Part shown: in pieces, positions 36,402 through 45,100 of the stretch | How positions within the stretch are numbered: the first letter of the stretch is position 1 | Layout: each line of letters begins with the position of its first letter | Assembly: GCA_902635895.1 (NCBI GenBank) | Contig: CACPPV010000007.1 | Location: 1-62,339, forward strand | DNA from: an uncultured Bacteroidota bacterium | GTDB taxonomy: Bacteria > Bacteroidota > Bacteroidia > Flavobacteriales > Flavobacteriaceae | Reading direction: 5' to 3' | Length of the DNA stretch: 62,339 nt | Notes under the pieces: generated by a model | Told to the model about the DNA's origin: nothing | The model's input: the letters and a program-made list of their open reading frames with translations, nothing else | Databases searched by the model: none | Made by a program: the position numbers and the translations under genes

Positions 36402-36409
36402 CAAATATA
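36402..36409 (-). promoter_or_regulatory. Bacteroidota -7 box (TATATTTG) for queE
   Basis: On the minus strand 36409-36402 is TATATTTG, ending 5 nt before the GTG start. If transcription begins at the usual distance, the message is leaderless or begins within the ATGTGA start-stop. Confidence 0.6.
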
Positions 36410-36455
36410 TATGTATTTAAAACTAATTACTACATTTAATAAAGTTTAGTATAAT

Positions 36456-37001
36456 ATGAGGAAAATAAGTTTAATTCTATCCATTTTTATTATTTATAGT
36501 TGTTCGCAAAATGAATATAGAATTGAAAAAGGAAAAGTAGGTAAATTAATCAAGGAAAATACAGTTAGACAACTAGATTCAATTTACAGTAACGATTCTA
36601 TTGTAAAAAGAATTGGTGAGGGTGATTACATGTTTTCTGGAGATGATAAATATTTAATTTACAGCAGAAAAAAAGAACACCTATTGACATTAACTCCAAG
36701 AAATCAACATGATCCAAGCGAACCTATTGAAACTATTCAAATAATAAGTGATCTTTTTCAAACTAAAAAAGGAATAAATGTGAATAGTACATTTGGTGAA
36801 ATAGATAAAAAACATCAAATCAATGGTATTCAAAACACTATAAATAATCTTATTGTTTATGTAGATAATATTGATGCTTATTTTATAATAGATAAGAAAA
36901 ATTTACCTTTAGAACTTAGATTAGGAACAGAAAATAAAATAGAAAAAATTAATATTCCTACTGATAGTAAAATAAAAAGATTCATGATTGGTTGGAACTA
37001 A
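36456..37001 (+). CDS. Lipoprotein of unknown function
   Basis: The protein has a short lipoprotein signal with lipobox IYSC (Cys at about residue 16) and a mature part of about 165 residues that looks globular and mainly beta-strand. KRIGEGDYMFSGDDKYLIYSRKKEHLLTLTPR, STFGEIDKKHQI and LRLGTENKIEKINIP could be strands of a small barrel. I recognise no named family. It should be membrane-anchored in the periplasm. The gap to the VOC gene is 11 nt, so the two are probably co-transcribed. Confidence 0.6.
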   Translation: MRKISLILSIFIIYSCSQNEYRIEKGKVGKLIKENTVRQLDSIYSNDSIVKRIGEGDYMFSGDDKYLIYSRKKEHLLTLTPRNQHDPSEPIETIQIISDLFQTKKGINVNSTFGEIDKKHQINGIQNTINNLIVYVDNIDAYFIIDKKNLPLELRLGTENKIEKINIPTDSKIKRFMIGWN

Positions 37002-37012
37002 AATTAAACTCT

Positions 37013-37432
37013 ATGAACAATTTATCACCCTTTCATTTAGCAATTCCAGTTTCAAATTTGGAAGAAAATAGAAAATTCTACAGAGATATATTAGAATGTA
37101 TTGAAGGTAGAAGTAGTGATCATTGGGTTGATTTCAACTTTTTTGGTCATCAACTAGTAATACATTTAGATGAAAAAGAGAAAAACGTGAATTCAAATCC
37201 GGTTGATGGAAAAAGTGTTCCAATTCCACATTTTGGTGTTGTTTTAGATTGGGATGTTTTTCATTCTTTTGCAAAAAAAATAAAAAATAAAAATATTCAT
37301 TTTATAATTGAACCCTATATACGATTTAAAGGTCTAGTCGGGGAACAAGCTACAATGTTCTTTAAAGATCCGTCAGGAAATGCATTAGAGTTTAAATCGT
37401 TTAAAGATCCAAGTCAAATTTTTGCAAAATAA
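37013..37432 (+). CDS. VOC (glyoxalase/dioxygenase-like) family protein
   Basis: The 139-residue protein has two beta-alpha-beta-beta-beta modules of the vicinal-oxygen-chelate fold. Candidate metal ligands are the His in SPFHLAIPVSNLEENRKFY, the His in VPIPHFGVVLDW and the Glu in NALEFKSFKD near the C-terminus. FKDPSGNALEFK is the classic C-terminal VOC motif. The substrate is unknown, and dioxygenase, isomerase or glyoxalase activity are all possible. I use ATG 37013, since the earlier TTG lies inside the lipoprotein gene. Confidence 0.85.
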   Translation: MNNLSPFHLAIPVSNLEENRKFYRDILECIEGRSSDHWVDFNFFGHQLVIHLDEKEKNVNSNPVDGKSVPIPHFGVVLDWDVFHSFAKKIKNKNIHFIIEPYIRFKGLVGEQATMFFKDPSGNALEFKSFKDPSQIFAK

Positions 37433-37442
37433 TTTGAATAAA

Positions 37443-38324
37443 CTATTTGTTTTTTGATAAGCTTTTGGATAACAATGTATTTTTTAAAAGCATGGCTATT
37501 GTCATTGGACCAACACCTCCCGGAACTGGAGTTATATAACTTGCCTTATTTTTTACAGATTCAAAATCAACATCACCCTTTATGACATAACCTTTTTCTT
37601 TACTACTATCTTCAACTCTAGTTATTCCAACATCAATAATTACAACATCATTTTTTACCATTGAAGCTTTAACAAACTCGGGAATTCCTAATGCTGAAAC
37701 TAAAATATCAGCATTTTTGGTATAAAATTCTAAATTTTTAGTTCTGCTATGAACAACAGTTACTGTAGAATCACCAGCTTCACCTTTACTATTCATTAAT
37801 ATACTGATTGGTCTACCAACTATGTGGCTTCTGCCAATCACAACTGTATGTTTTCCAGATGTTTCAATATTATACCTTTTTAAAAGTTCAATTATACCAA
37901 ACGGAGTAGCTGGAATAAATGTATCCATATTCAGAGCCATCTTACCAAAATTAGTTGGATGAAATCCGTCAACATCCTTTTCGGGTTTGATAGCCATTAA
38001 TATTTTTTCTTCATCAATATGTTTAGGTAAGGGTAATTGGACTATAAAACCATCAATGAGTTTGTTATTATTTAACTTATTAATTTCCTTTATTAGAGAA
38101 GATTCAGTTATTGTAGAAGGTAATCTTATTAATGTCGAATCAAAACCCACTTGTTTACACGAACGGACTTTGCTTCCTACATATGTAAGACTTGCTCCAT
38201 CTTCTCCAACAAGAACCGCTGCTAAGTGTGGAACTTTTTGGTTGGAGGCAATAATAGAATCTACCTCCTTTTTAATTTCGTCTTTAATTTGATTTGAAAT
38301 TTTTTTACCGTCTATAATTTTCAT
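37443..38324 (-). CDS. folD: Bifunctional methylenetetrahydrofolate dehydrogenase / methenyltetrahydrofolate cyclohydrolase
   Basis: FolD interconverts 5,10-methylene- and 10-formyl-tetrahydrofolate with NADP, feeding purine and formyl-Met-tRNA synthesis. The catalytic Lys52 is in TYVGSKVRSCKQVG. VQLPLPKHID, KDVDGFHP, TPFGIIELL, the NADP-binding GRSHIVGRP and the terminal TPVPGGVGPMTIAMLL are all present. The 293-residue length is standard. It lies 7 nt downstream of ffh on the same strand, so the two are probably co-transcribed. Confidence 0.95.
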   Translation of the reverse strand: MKIIDGKKISNQIKDEIKKEVDSIIASNQKVPHLAAVLVGEDGASLTYVGSKVRSCKQVGFDSTLIRLPSTITESSLIKEINKLNNNKLIDGFIVQLPLPKHIDEEKILMAIKPEKDVDGFHPTNFGKMALNMDTFIPATPFGIIELLKRYNIETSGKHTVVIGRSHIVGRPISILMNSKGEAGDSTVTVVHSRTKNLEFYTKNADILVSALGIPEFVKASMVKNDVVIIDVGITRVEDSSKEKGYVIKGDVDFESVKNKASYITPVPGGVGPMTIAMLLKNTLLSKSLSKNK

Positions 38325-38331
38325 AAATACA

Positions 38332-39660
38332 TTATTTCATTCCTTTCATCATTTGCATCATTTTACTAGCTCCTCCACCTTGCATCATTTTCATCATTTT
38401 AGCCATTTGATCAAATTGTTTTAGAAGTTTATTTAACTCTTGAACATCTAATCCACTTCCTTTTGAAATTCTTTTTTTTCTACTAACATCAATAATTTTA
38501 GGATTCGAACGTTCTTTTGGAGTCATTGAATAAATCAGTGCCTCAATATGTTTAAATGAATCATTATCAATTTCAGTATCTCCTAAAGCTTTACTTGCTC
38601 CTGGAATCATACCTACCATATCTTTGATATCACCCATTTGTTTTATTTTTTTAATCTGATCCAGAAAATCGTCTAAACCAAACTGACTTTTTGCAATTTT
38701 TTTGGAAAGAATTCTAGCTTGTTTTTCATCGTAAACATCTTGAGCTTTTTCTACTAATGAAACAATGTCACCCATCCCCAATATCCTGTCTGCCATTCTT
38801 TGTGGATGAAAAACATCAATAGCATCCATTTTTTCACCTGTTCCAATAAATTTGATTGGTTTATTTACAACTGATTTTATCGATAAAGCAGCACCTCCTC
38901 TAGTATCACCATCAAGTTTGGTTAAAACAACACCATCAAAATTAAGTATATCATTAAATGCCTTAGCAGTGTTAACAGCATCTTGCCCAGTCATTGAGTC
39001 AACTACAAATAAAGTTTCTTGAGGATTAACAGCATCATAAATTTCTCGAATTTCAATCATCATTTGATCATCAATAGCTAACCTACCAGCTGTATCAATT
39101 ATAACAGTATTTTTTCCCGTTTGTTTTGCGTACTTAACAGATTCTTTAGCAATTTTTACTGGGTTTTTTTCTTCAATATTAAAAAACACTTCAATGCCAA
39201 GTTGATCTCCCAAAACCTTTAACTGTTCAATAGCAGCAGGTCTGTAAACATCACAAGCAACAAGTAATGGGTTTTTACTTTTTTTATTTTTTAAATATTT
39301 AGATAGTTTACCAGAAAATGTTGTCTTTCCTGATCCTTGAAGACCTGACATTAGAATAACTGACGTTGTACCTGACAAGTTAATCCCCTCAGAATTTCCA
39401 CCCATAAGTTGTGTTAATTCATCCTTAACAATTTTAACCATTAATTGGCCAGGGTTAATTGTAGTTAAAACATTTTGACCAAGGGCTTTTTTCTTTACAT
39501 TAAGTGTAAACTCTTTGGCTGTTTTAAAATTAACATCTGCTTCTAAAAGGGCTCTTCTTACTTCTTTTAAAGTTTCAGCAACATTAATTTCAGTAATTTT
39601 CCCTTGGCCTTTAAGGACTTTTAAAGCAGAATTAAGTTTGTCAGTCAGATTATTAAACAT
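38332..39660 (-). CDS. ffh: Signal recognition particle protein Ffh
   Basis: Ffh binds signal sequences of nascent membrane proteins together with 4.5S RNA and hands them to FtsY and SecYEG. The N domain (1-85) is followed by the G domain with GLQGSGKTT (about 106-114), DTAGRL and TKLDGDTRGGAALS. A C-terminal methionine-rich M domain (about 300-442) ends MMKMMQGGGASKMMQMMKGMK-like, which is usual. No SRP RNA gene was seen in the window. Confidence 0.95.
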   Translation of the reverse strand: MFNNLTDKLNSALKVLKGQGKITEINVAETLKEVRRALLEADVNFKTAKEFTLNVKKKALGQNVLTTINPGQLMVKIVKDELTQLMGGNSEGINLSGTTSVILMSGLQGSGKTTFSGKLSKYLKNKKSKNPLLVACDVYRPAAIEQLKVLGDQLGIEVFFNIEEKNPVKIAKESVKYAKQTGKNTVIIDTAGRLAIDDQMMIEIREIYDAVNPQETLFVVDSMTGQDAVNTAKAFNDILNFDGVVLTKLDGDTRGGAALSIKSVVNKPIKFIGTGEKMDAIDVFHPQRMADRILGMGDIVSLVEKAQDVYDEKQARILSKKIAKSQFGLDDFLDQIKKIKQMGDIKDMVGMIPGASKALGDTEIDNDSFKHIEALIYSMTPKERSNPKIIDVSRKKRISKGSGLDVQELNKLLKQFDQMAKMMKMMQGGGASKMMQMMKGMK

Positions 39661-39693
39661 TACAAATCAAATATTTTTAAATTTAGTTAATTA

Positions 39694-41473
39694 TTACATT
39701 TTATTAGGCACATCAATTCCTAACAATTGCATTGAAGATTTTATAATTAAACCTATTTTATAACTTAAGGATAATCTAAAAGTTCTAACTAATTTACTTT
39801 CAACTTTAAGAATTGAATTAGATTGATAATAAGAATTAAAGTTTTTTACTAATTCATAAGTGTAGTTAGCAATCAAAGCAGGATTTAAATTATCAGCTGA
39901 AGTCTTAATTGTTTCAGGATATAATGTAATAAATTTCAACAATTGTTTTTCCTTATCATTGATTTCAACTTCATTACTAAACTCAGTTTTTTTAAAATTT
40001 GATTTAGTAATTAAAGATTGAATTCGTGCGTATGTATATTGAATAAAAGGTCCAGTATTTCCATTAAAATCAATAGAGTCATTTGGATCAAAAAGTATTC
40101 TTTTTTTTGGATCAACTTTAAGTATGTGATACTTCAGTGCACCAAGACCAATTGTTCTATTTAGGGCTATTTTATCATTAGATGTCATACCCTCCAACTT
40201 ACCCAACTCATTTGACAATTTAGATGCACTACTAGTCATTTCTGAAATTAATTCATCGGCATCTACGACCGTTCCTTCTCTACTTTTCATTTTTCCTGAG
40301 GGTAAGTCGACCATACCATAACTTAAATGAAATAGGTTTTCAGCCCAGTCAAATCCTAATTTTTTTAAAATTTTGAATAGAACTTTGAAATGATAATCTT
40401 GCTCATTTCCAACTGTATAAATTAGCCCTTTCATTTCTGGATTATTTTTATACCTTTTATATGCTGTACCAAGATCTTGAGTCATGTAAACTGAAGTTCC
40501 GTCAGATCTCAATAAAAGTTTTTCATCTAATCCATCCTCAGATAAATCAATCCAGACAGAATTATCTTTTTTTCTGAAAAAAATATTATTTTTTAAACCA
40601 TGATCTATAATATCTTTTCCGATTAAATAAGTGTCACTTTCATAATAATACGAATCAAAATTAACACCTAAATCATCATAAGTTTTATCAAATCCTTCAT
40701 ACACCCACCCATTCATTAATTTCCATATACCAAGTACTTCTTTGTCGCCTGACTCCCACTTCATTAATAAATCTTTAGCTTCAAGAAAAATTGGAGCTTT
40801 TTTTTCAGCCTCATCCTTTGAAAAACCCTTTTTAACTAATTCACCAATCTCTTCTTTGTATTTTTTGTCAAAGAGTATATAATATTTACCAACAAAAAAA
40901 TCACCTTTCTCATTTTTTTTCTGAAGGGGTTTCATTATTTCCAAATTTTAACCATGCAACAATAGATTTACAAATATGAATTCCTCTATCATTAATTATT
41001 TGAGTTTTATGAATTCTTTTTCCAGATGCTTCTAAAATTTTAGAAATTGAGAAACCGAGCAAAATATTTCTAATATGGCCCAAATGAAGTGGCTTGTTTG
41101 TATTTGGTGATGAATATTCGACCAAATATATTGGACTATTTGAACTTAATTTGACAAAACCATAGTTATCATCATTTAAACAATTTTTTAAAAATTCTAA
41201 ATAATAAAATGAAGAAATAGTCAAATTAAGAAATCCTTGTATTACATTGAATCCTGTAACTTGTTGTGAATTATTTAAAATAAAAGTCCCTAGTTCATTC
41301 CCAAGCTTTACTGGGTTTTTTTTTAGTAACTTAATGAGAGGAAAAATCACAACAGTAATATCTCCTTCAAAATCTTTTCTAGTTTGTTGAATTTCAAAAT
41401 CGTGAAAATCAATTTCATATTTTAACCTTAAGTATTTAGAAAATTCAGATTTAATTATGGTATTGATGTCCAT
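39694..41473 (-). CDS. argS: Arginyl-tRNA synthetase, single-base frameshift in an A-tract
   Basis: ArgS charges tRNA-Arg and is essential. With one A removed the gene codes for 592 residues, the normal size. The N-terminal part (41473-40910) holds the class-I signature HLGH (130-133) after SSPNTNKPL, and the anticodon-binding add-1 domain. The second part continues NEKGDFFVGKYYILFDKKY, includes the KMSKS equivalent MKSREGTV and ends with a DALR-type anticodon domain. The break lies in eight A of the coding strand (40920-40913) and is followed directly by TGA. Without the extra A, GAA AAA AAT GAG AAA continues the family alignment. No second argS is in the window. Confidence 0.93.
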
Positions 41474-41530
41474 TGAAATAATTTGAGTAAATATAATTAT
41501 AAAATAGATAAAAAAATTTTATGTAAAAGT

Positions 41531-41538
41531 TATCTTTG
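41531..41538 (+). promoter_or_regulatory. Bacteroidota -7 box (TATCTTTG)
   Basis: TATCTTTG matches TAnnTTTG and ends 22 nt before the ATG at 41561, in the 87-nt divergent spacer with argS. No clear -33 TTG is seen at the expected distance. Confidence 0.45.
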
Positions 41539-41560
41539 ATGTATAATTCTGGTGTAAAAA

Positions 41561-41962
41561 ATGTTAAAAAATGTTTCTTATAATGATGATAAAACCATTA
41601 ACGAAATAGATGATTTTGTTGGAAAACCTTTTAGCATTTTTGAACGTTTAAAAATTGGCGGAATTGGATCCTCTAAATTACTAATTACTAAAACTGATTC
41701 AATAATTAATAATTTGTTAGAACTAGACAATAATATCAATTTTTGTAATATTGAGATAAGGCCAAAAGGGATTATTTTAAGATTTAGATCATTATTAGAA
41801 ACTTATGCATTAGTAATACCCTATTATAAACTGAAATTATTTAAAGGGAAATCAAATGAATATTCAGTTTATATTGATAAATATTTCGTAAAAGTGCATG
41901 TAAGAAAAAAAAGTGAGCATAATTTTTTTAAAAAGATATCTAGTCTTAGAATTTCTAATTAA
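41561..41962 (+). CDS. Conserved-looking small protein of unknown function
   Basis: The 133-residue protein has no signal peptide and no clear membrane segment. It appears to be an alpha/beta or mainly beta protein: FGKPFSIFERLKIGG-like N-terminal segment, then ICNIEIRPKGIILRF-like strand, then YALVIPYYKLKLFKGKSNEYSVY and FVKVHVRKKSEHNFF. The even codon use and the presence of its own promoter support a real gene. I recognise no family. It sits between divergent argS and convergent ctlX, whose 3' end it overlaps by 8 nt. Confidence 0.6.
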   Translation: MLKNVSYNDDKTINEIDDFVGKPFSIFERLKIGGIGSSKLLITKTDSIINNLLELDNNINFCNIEIRPKGIILRFRSLLETYALVIPYYKLKLFKGKSNEYSVYIDKYFVKVHVRKKSEHNFFKKISSLRISN

Positions 41963-42875
41963 AAACTTCTGCAATCATACATCTAACACTTCCACCACCA
42001 CAAGATTCAATTGTATCAACGCTGGAATAAATGATTTCTGAATAGTTATTAATTGAAGAAAGTTGATTTTTGCTTAAAGATTTAAAAGCTGTTTCACTCA
42101 TAACCAAATAGCTTTTTTTATTATAAATTAATTCTATCATATTTCCTGAAAAACAATCTAATTGTTTGGATGAAATTTCTATTATCTCCTTACCATCATC
42201 TATTAGGCTTTGTTTGACTTTTTTCTTTTCATCTTCAAACTTTATAGATTCAAGACATATTACAGAATATTTATCAGCAACACACATCATAACATTTGTA
42301 TGATAAATCAAATAACTTCTCTTACCATGATTTTGATAAGATTCAAAAACAATAGGCATGTAATTAAACTCATCACAAAATTCGTATAGTAAAATTTCAG
42401 ATGTTCTTTCTGAAATACTAGCATAAGCTTTTTTGTTTTTTCTGTCTAAAACCATACTTCCTGTTCCTTCTAAAAATTGATTATTCAGTTCAGCTTTAGT
42501 GTAATCAAGGATTGTATCAATTATAACACCAGTAGATTCAACTTTTTTTATAATATTTTCATTTCGCTCTAAACGTCTATTTTCAGCATACATGGGATAC
42601 AACACAATTTTTTTTTCAGTATGAAAGCTTATCCAATTATTTGGAAATATAGAATCAGGGGTATCAAAAATCAAATCGTCTTGAAATACGGTAACTGGAA
42701 TTCCATAAGATCTTATTTTATTAACTAAATTATCAAATTCAATTAAAGTTTTTTGCAGAATTATTTCGTCTGAAGAATCTGATATTTTCTGAAAATGATT
42801 ATTTTGAAGGGTTTGAGTATTTGTTCTAAAACTTGAGGGTCTAACCATTAAAATTGAATGTAAATTACTCATCAT
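41955..42875 (-). CDS. ctlX: Citrulline utilization hydrolase CtlX-type pentein protein
   Basis: The 306-residue protein belongs to the guanidine-modifying (pentein) superfamily. It has MVRPSSFRTN, DTPDSIFPNNWISFH, LYPMYAENRRLER, FLEGTGSMVLDR with the Glu of the active site, NVMMCVAD and the terminal Cys segment SCGGGSVRCMIAEVF that carries the nucleophile. This matches the CtlX family. It overlaps the ddaH-like gene by 11 nt, so expression is coupled. The reaction (citrulline or arginine hydrolysis) is by homology only. Confidence 0.82.
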   Translation of the reverse strand: MMSNLHSILMVRPSSFRTNTQTLQNNHFQKISDSSDEIILQKTLIEFDNLVNKIRSYGIPVTVFQDDLIFDTPDSIFPNNWISFHTEKKIVLYPMYAENRRLERNENIIKKVESTGVIIDTILDYTKAELNNQFLEGTGSMVLDRKNKKAYASISERTSEILLYEFCDEFNYMPIVFESYQNHGKRSYLIYHTNVMMCVADKYSVICLESIKFEDEKKKVKQSLIDDGKEIIEISSKQLDCFSGNMIELIYNKKSYLVMSETAFKSLSKNQLSSINNYSEIIYSSVDTIESCGGGSVRCMIAEVFN

Positions 42876-43779
42876 ATCTAATTAGTGGTAAGGATGTACA
42901 TCTAAATAATCCTTCTTGTTTAGAAACCTCAGAAAAATCTACCTCCTCAACTACAAAATCATTAGATTTTAACCAACTATTTAATCTTTTAAATTTTGAT
43001 TGAGTAATTACTGTTTTTTGATCTATTGATAAGACATTTGAAGTCATTTCGTACATTTCTTGATTGTTGATTTCAAAAATATTTTTCTTTCCAAATAATT
43101 CAACTAACATTAAATAATCTTTTTTATATGTAAAAGCATCAGGATGAATTATTGCTTTATTGCTGCCAACAATTTGTAAACAGCAATCTAGATGTAAAAT
43201 ATTTTTTTTTGGATCATTTAAGGACTTATTCAAATGAAGAGGAAAAATTTTTTTTTCTGGAAAAAAATTTAAAAAACAATCTATTGCTTTTTTATTTGTT
43301 CTTGCAGTGAATAAATCTGAGTAATCGTCTAGATCATAGTAACCAATAAAGATTATATTATTGTGATACAAAACATCTCCACCTTCAACATGAACATTTT
43401 CTGGAAGCTCAATGATATTATCATTAAAATTTGATAAAATTGAATCTATAGCCTGAAATTCTTTAGCTCTTTTTGGTAAAATATTGGATTTAAAAAAAAA
43501 ATTGTCAATAACAAAACCTACATCTCTTGTAAAGATTTGATTGTAGTTATTAATTAATTTTGGTCTGTAAACTGTAACATTGTGTTTTTGTAAAACATCT
43601 ACAAAACTCTCGAGTTCAAGAACCATATCAGATTCTTTTGGATAGGTTCCTTTTTTTAAATTTTCTATTGACTTCGGATCATATAAGTCATCAATTTGAG
43701 GAGTTTTTCCATTACTATTTGCTATTCCAATAATTACCGATTTTAGTTTAGAAGTTTCACTACTAACTAAAAAATTCAT
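42865..43779 (-). CDS. Arginine deiminase / dimethylargininase-like amidinotransferase-family protein
   Basis: The second pentein protein of the pair (304 residues) has the catalytic set of hydrolytic members: TRDVGFVID, the acidic VHVEGGDVL, the HLDCCLQIVG segment with the catalytic His, and a near-terminal Cys in LFRCTSLPLIR. Such enzymes remove the guanidino or dimethyl-guanidino nitrogen of arginine derivatives. It lies 16 nt after gltA and overlaps ctlX, so the two pentein enzymes are expressed together and may act in sequence on arginine-derived compounds. Substrate specificity is not readable. Confidence 0.8.
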   Translation of the reverse strand: MNFLVSSETSKLKSVIIGIANSNGKTPQIDDLYDPKSIENLKKGTYPKESDMVLELESFVDVLQKHNVTVYRPKLINNYNQIFTRDVGFVIDNFFFKSNILPKRAKEFQAIDSILSNFNDNIIELPENVHVEGGDVLYHNNIIFIGYYDLDDYSDLFTARTNKKAIDCFLNFFPEKKIFPLHLNKSLNDPKKNILHLDCCLQIVGSNKAIIHPDAFTYKKDYLMLVELFGKKNIFEINNQEMYEMTSNVLSIDQKTVITQSKFKRLNSWLKSNDFVVEEVDFSEVSKQEGLFRCTSLPLIRYDE

Positions 43780-43795
43780 AATTATAATTTAAGGG

Positions 43796-45079
43796 TTACC
43801 TTGATTTAATATCAGAAAATAATCTGTGAGTCTGACCTATGTAAACTTGTCGTGGTCTTCCAATTGGTTCTTTTCTGATTCTCATTTCTCTCCAATGAGC
43901 AACCCAACCTGGAAGTCTTCCTAGTGCAAACATGACAGTAAACATCTCAGCAGGAATATCAAGTGCCTTATATATGATTCCTGAATAAAAATCAACATTC
44001 GGATATAATTTTCTATCAACGAAATATTTATCCTCTAATGCCTCCTTTTCTAATCCTTTGGCTATATCTAAAATTGGATCGTTAATACCTAAATCTTTCA
44101 GAACTTCATCAGCAGCTACTTTAATAATCTTAGCTCTTGGATCAAAATTTTTATAAACACGGTGACCAAAACCCATTAGTCTGAAAGGATCTGTTTTATC
44201 TTTTGCCTTAAGCATATATTTTTTGGTGTCACCACCATCACTATCAATAGCTTCTAACATTTCAATTACAGCTTGATTAGCTCCACCATGTAATCTACCC
44301 CACAATGCGGAAATACCTGCTGAAATAGAAGCAAACAAACCTGCGTGAGATGATCCTACAATTCTAACAGTTGAAGTAGAGCAATTTTGCTCATGATCAG
44401 CGTGTAGAATTAGTAATTTATTTAATGCACTTACAACAGTTTTATTTTGAATGTATTCTTTATTAGGTCGTTGAAACATCATTTTTGCAAGGTTCTCTAC
44501 ATATCCTAATGATGTATCTCCATATTCTAACGGTAAGCCCTTTCTTCTTCTATATACCCAAGCTACAAGAACAGGTATTTTAGCTAATAAATTCAATATA
44601 GCATCGTACATGTCTTCTTCGTCATCTATATCAACTGCTGATGGATCAAAAGCAACAAGTCCACTTGTAAGTGAAGAAAGAATTCCCATAGGATGTGCAG
44701 ATTTAGGGAAACTGTTTAAAATTATTCGCAAATCTTCATCAATAATTGCTCTTTCTTTAATATCGTCAGAAAGTTTATTTAATTGATCCTGAGTAGGAAG
44801 TTCCCCAAATATTAAAAGATATGCAACTTCAAGAAAATCTGCTTTTTCAGCTAATTCTTCAATTGAATATCCTCTGTATCTCAAAATACCCTTTTCTCCA
44901 TCTAAAAAAGTGATAGCACTTTGGCATGACCCAGTATTTTTAAACCCAGCATCAAGGGTAATCAAATTTGCATCTGATCTTAATTTACTTATGTCTAAAG
45001 CAACTTCTTTTTCAGATCCAGTAATAATATCAATATCATGAGTATTATCATTAATATTAATTGTTGCTTTATTGTTCAT
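43796..45079 (-). CDS. gltA: Citrate synthase
   Basis: The enzyme condenses acetyl-CoA and oxaloacetate at the entry of the TCA cycle. The 427-residue chain is the type II form: an N-terminal domain with DGEKGILRYRGYSIEELAE, the catalytic His in GRLHGGANQAVIE, a second His in GFGHRVYKNFDPRA, and the catalytic Asp in NVDFYSGIIY. Type II enzymes are often NADH-sensitive, which is not visible here. It lies 21 nt after eno. Placing glycolysis (eno), the TCA cycle and carA in one operon is a known flavobacterial arrangement. Confidence 0.96.
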   Translation of the reverse strand: MNNKATININDNTHDIDIITGSEKEVALDISKLRSDANLITLDAGFKNTGSCQSAITFLDGEKGILRYRGYSIEELAEKADFLEVAYLLIFGELPTQDQLNKLSDDIKERAIIDEDLRIILNSFPKSAHPMGILSSLTSGLVAFDPSAVDIDDEEDMYDAILNLLAKIPVLVAWVYRRRKGLPLEYGDTSLGYVENLAKMMFQRPNKEYIQNKTVVSALNKLLILHADHEQNCSTSTVRIVGSSHAGLFASISAGISALWGRLHGGANQAVIEMLEAIDSDGGDTKKYMLKAKDKTDPFRLMGFGHRVYKNFDPRAKIIKVAADEVLKDLGINDPILDIAKGLEKEALEDKYFVDRKLYPNVDFYSGIIYKALDIPAEMFTVMFALGRLPGWVAHWREMRIRKEPIGRPRQVYIGQTHRLFSDIKSR

Positions 45080-45100
45080 AATTTTAAATTTAATAAACTT

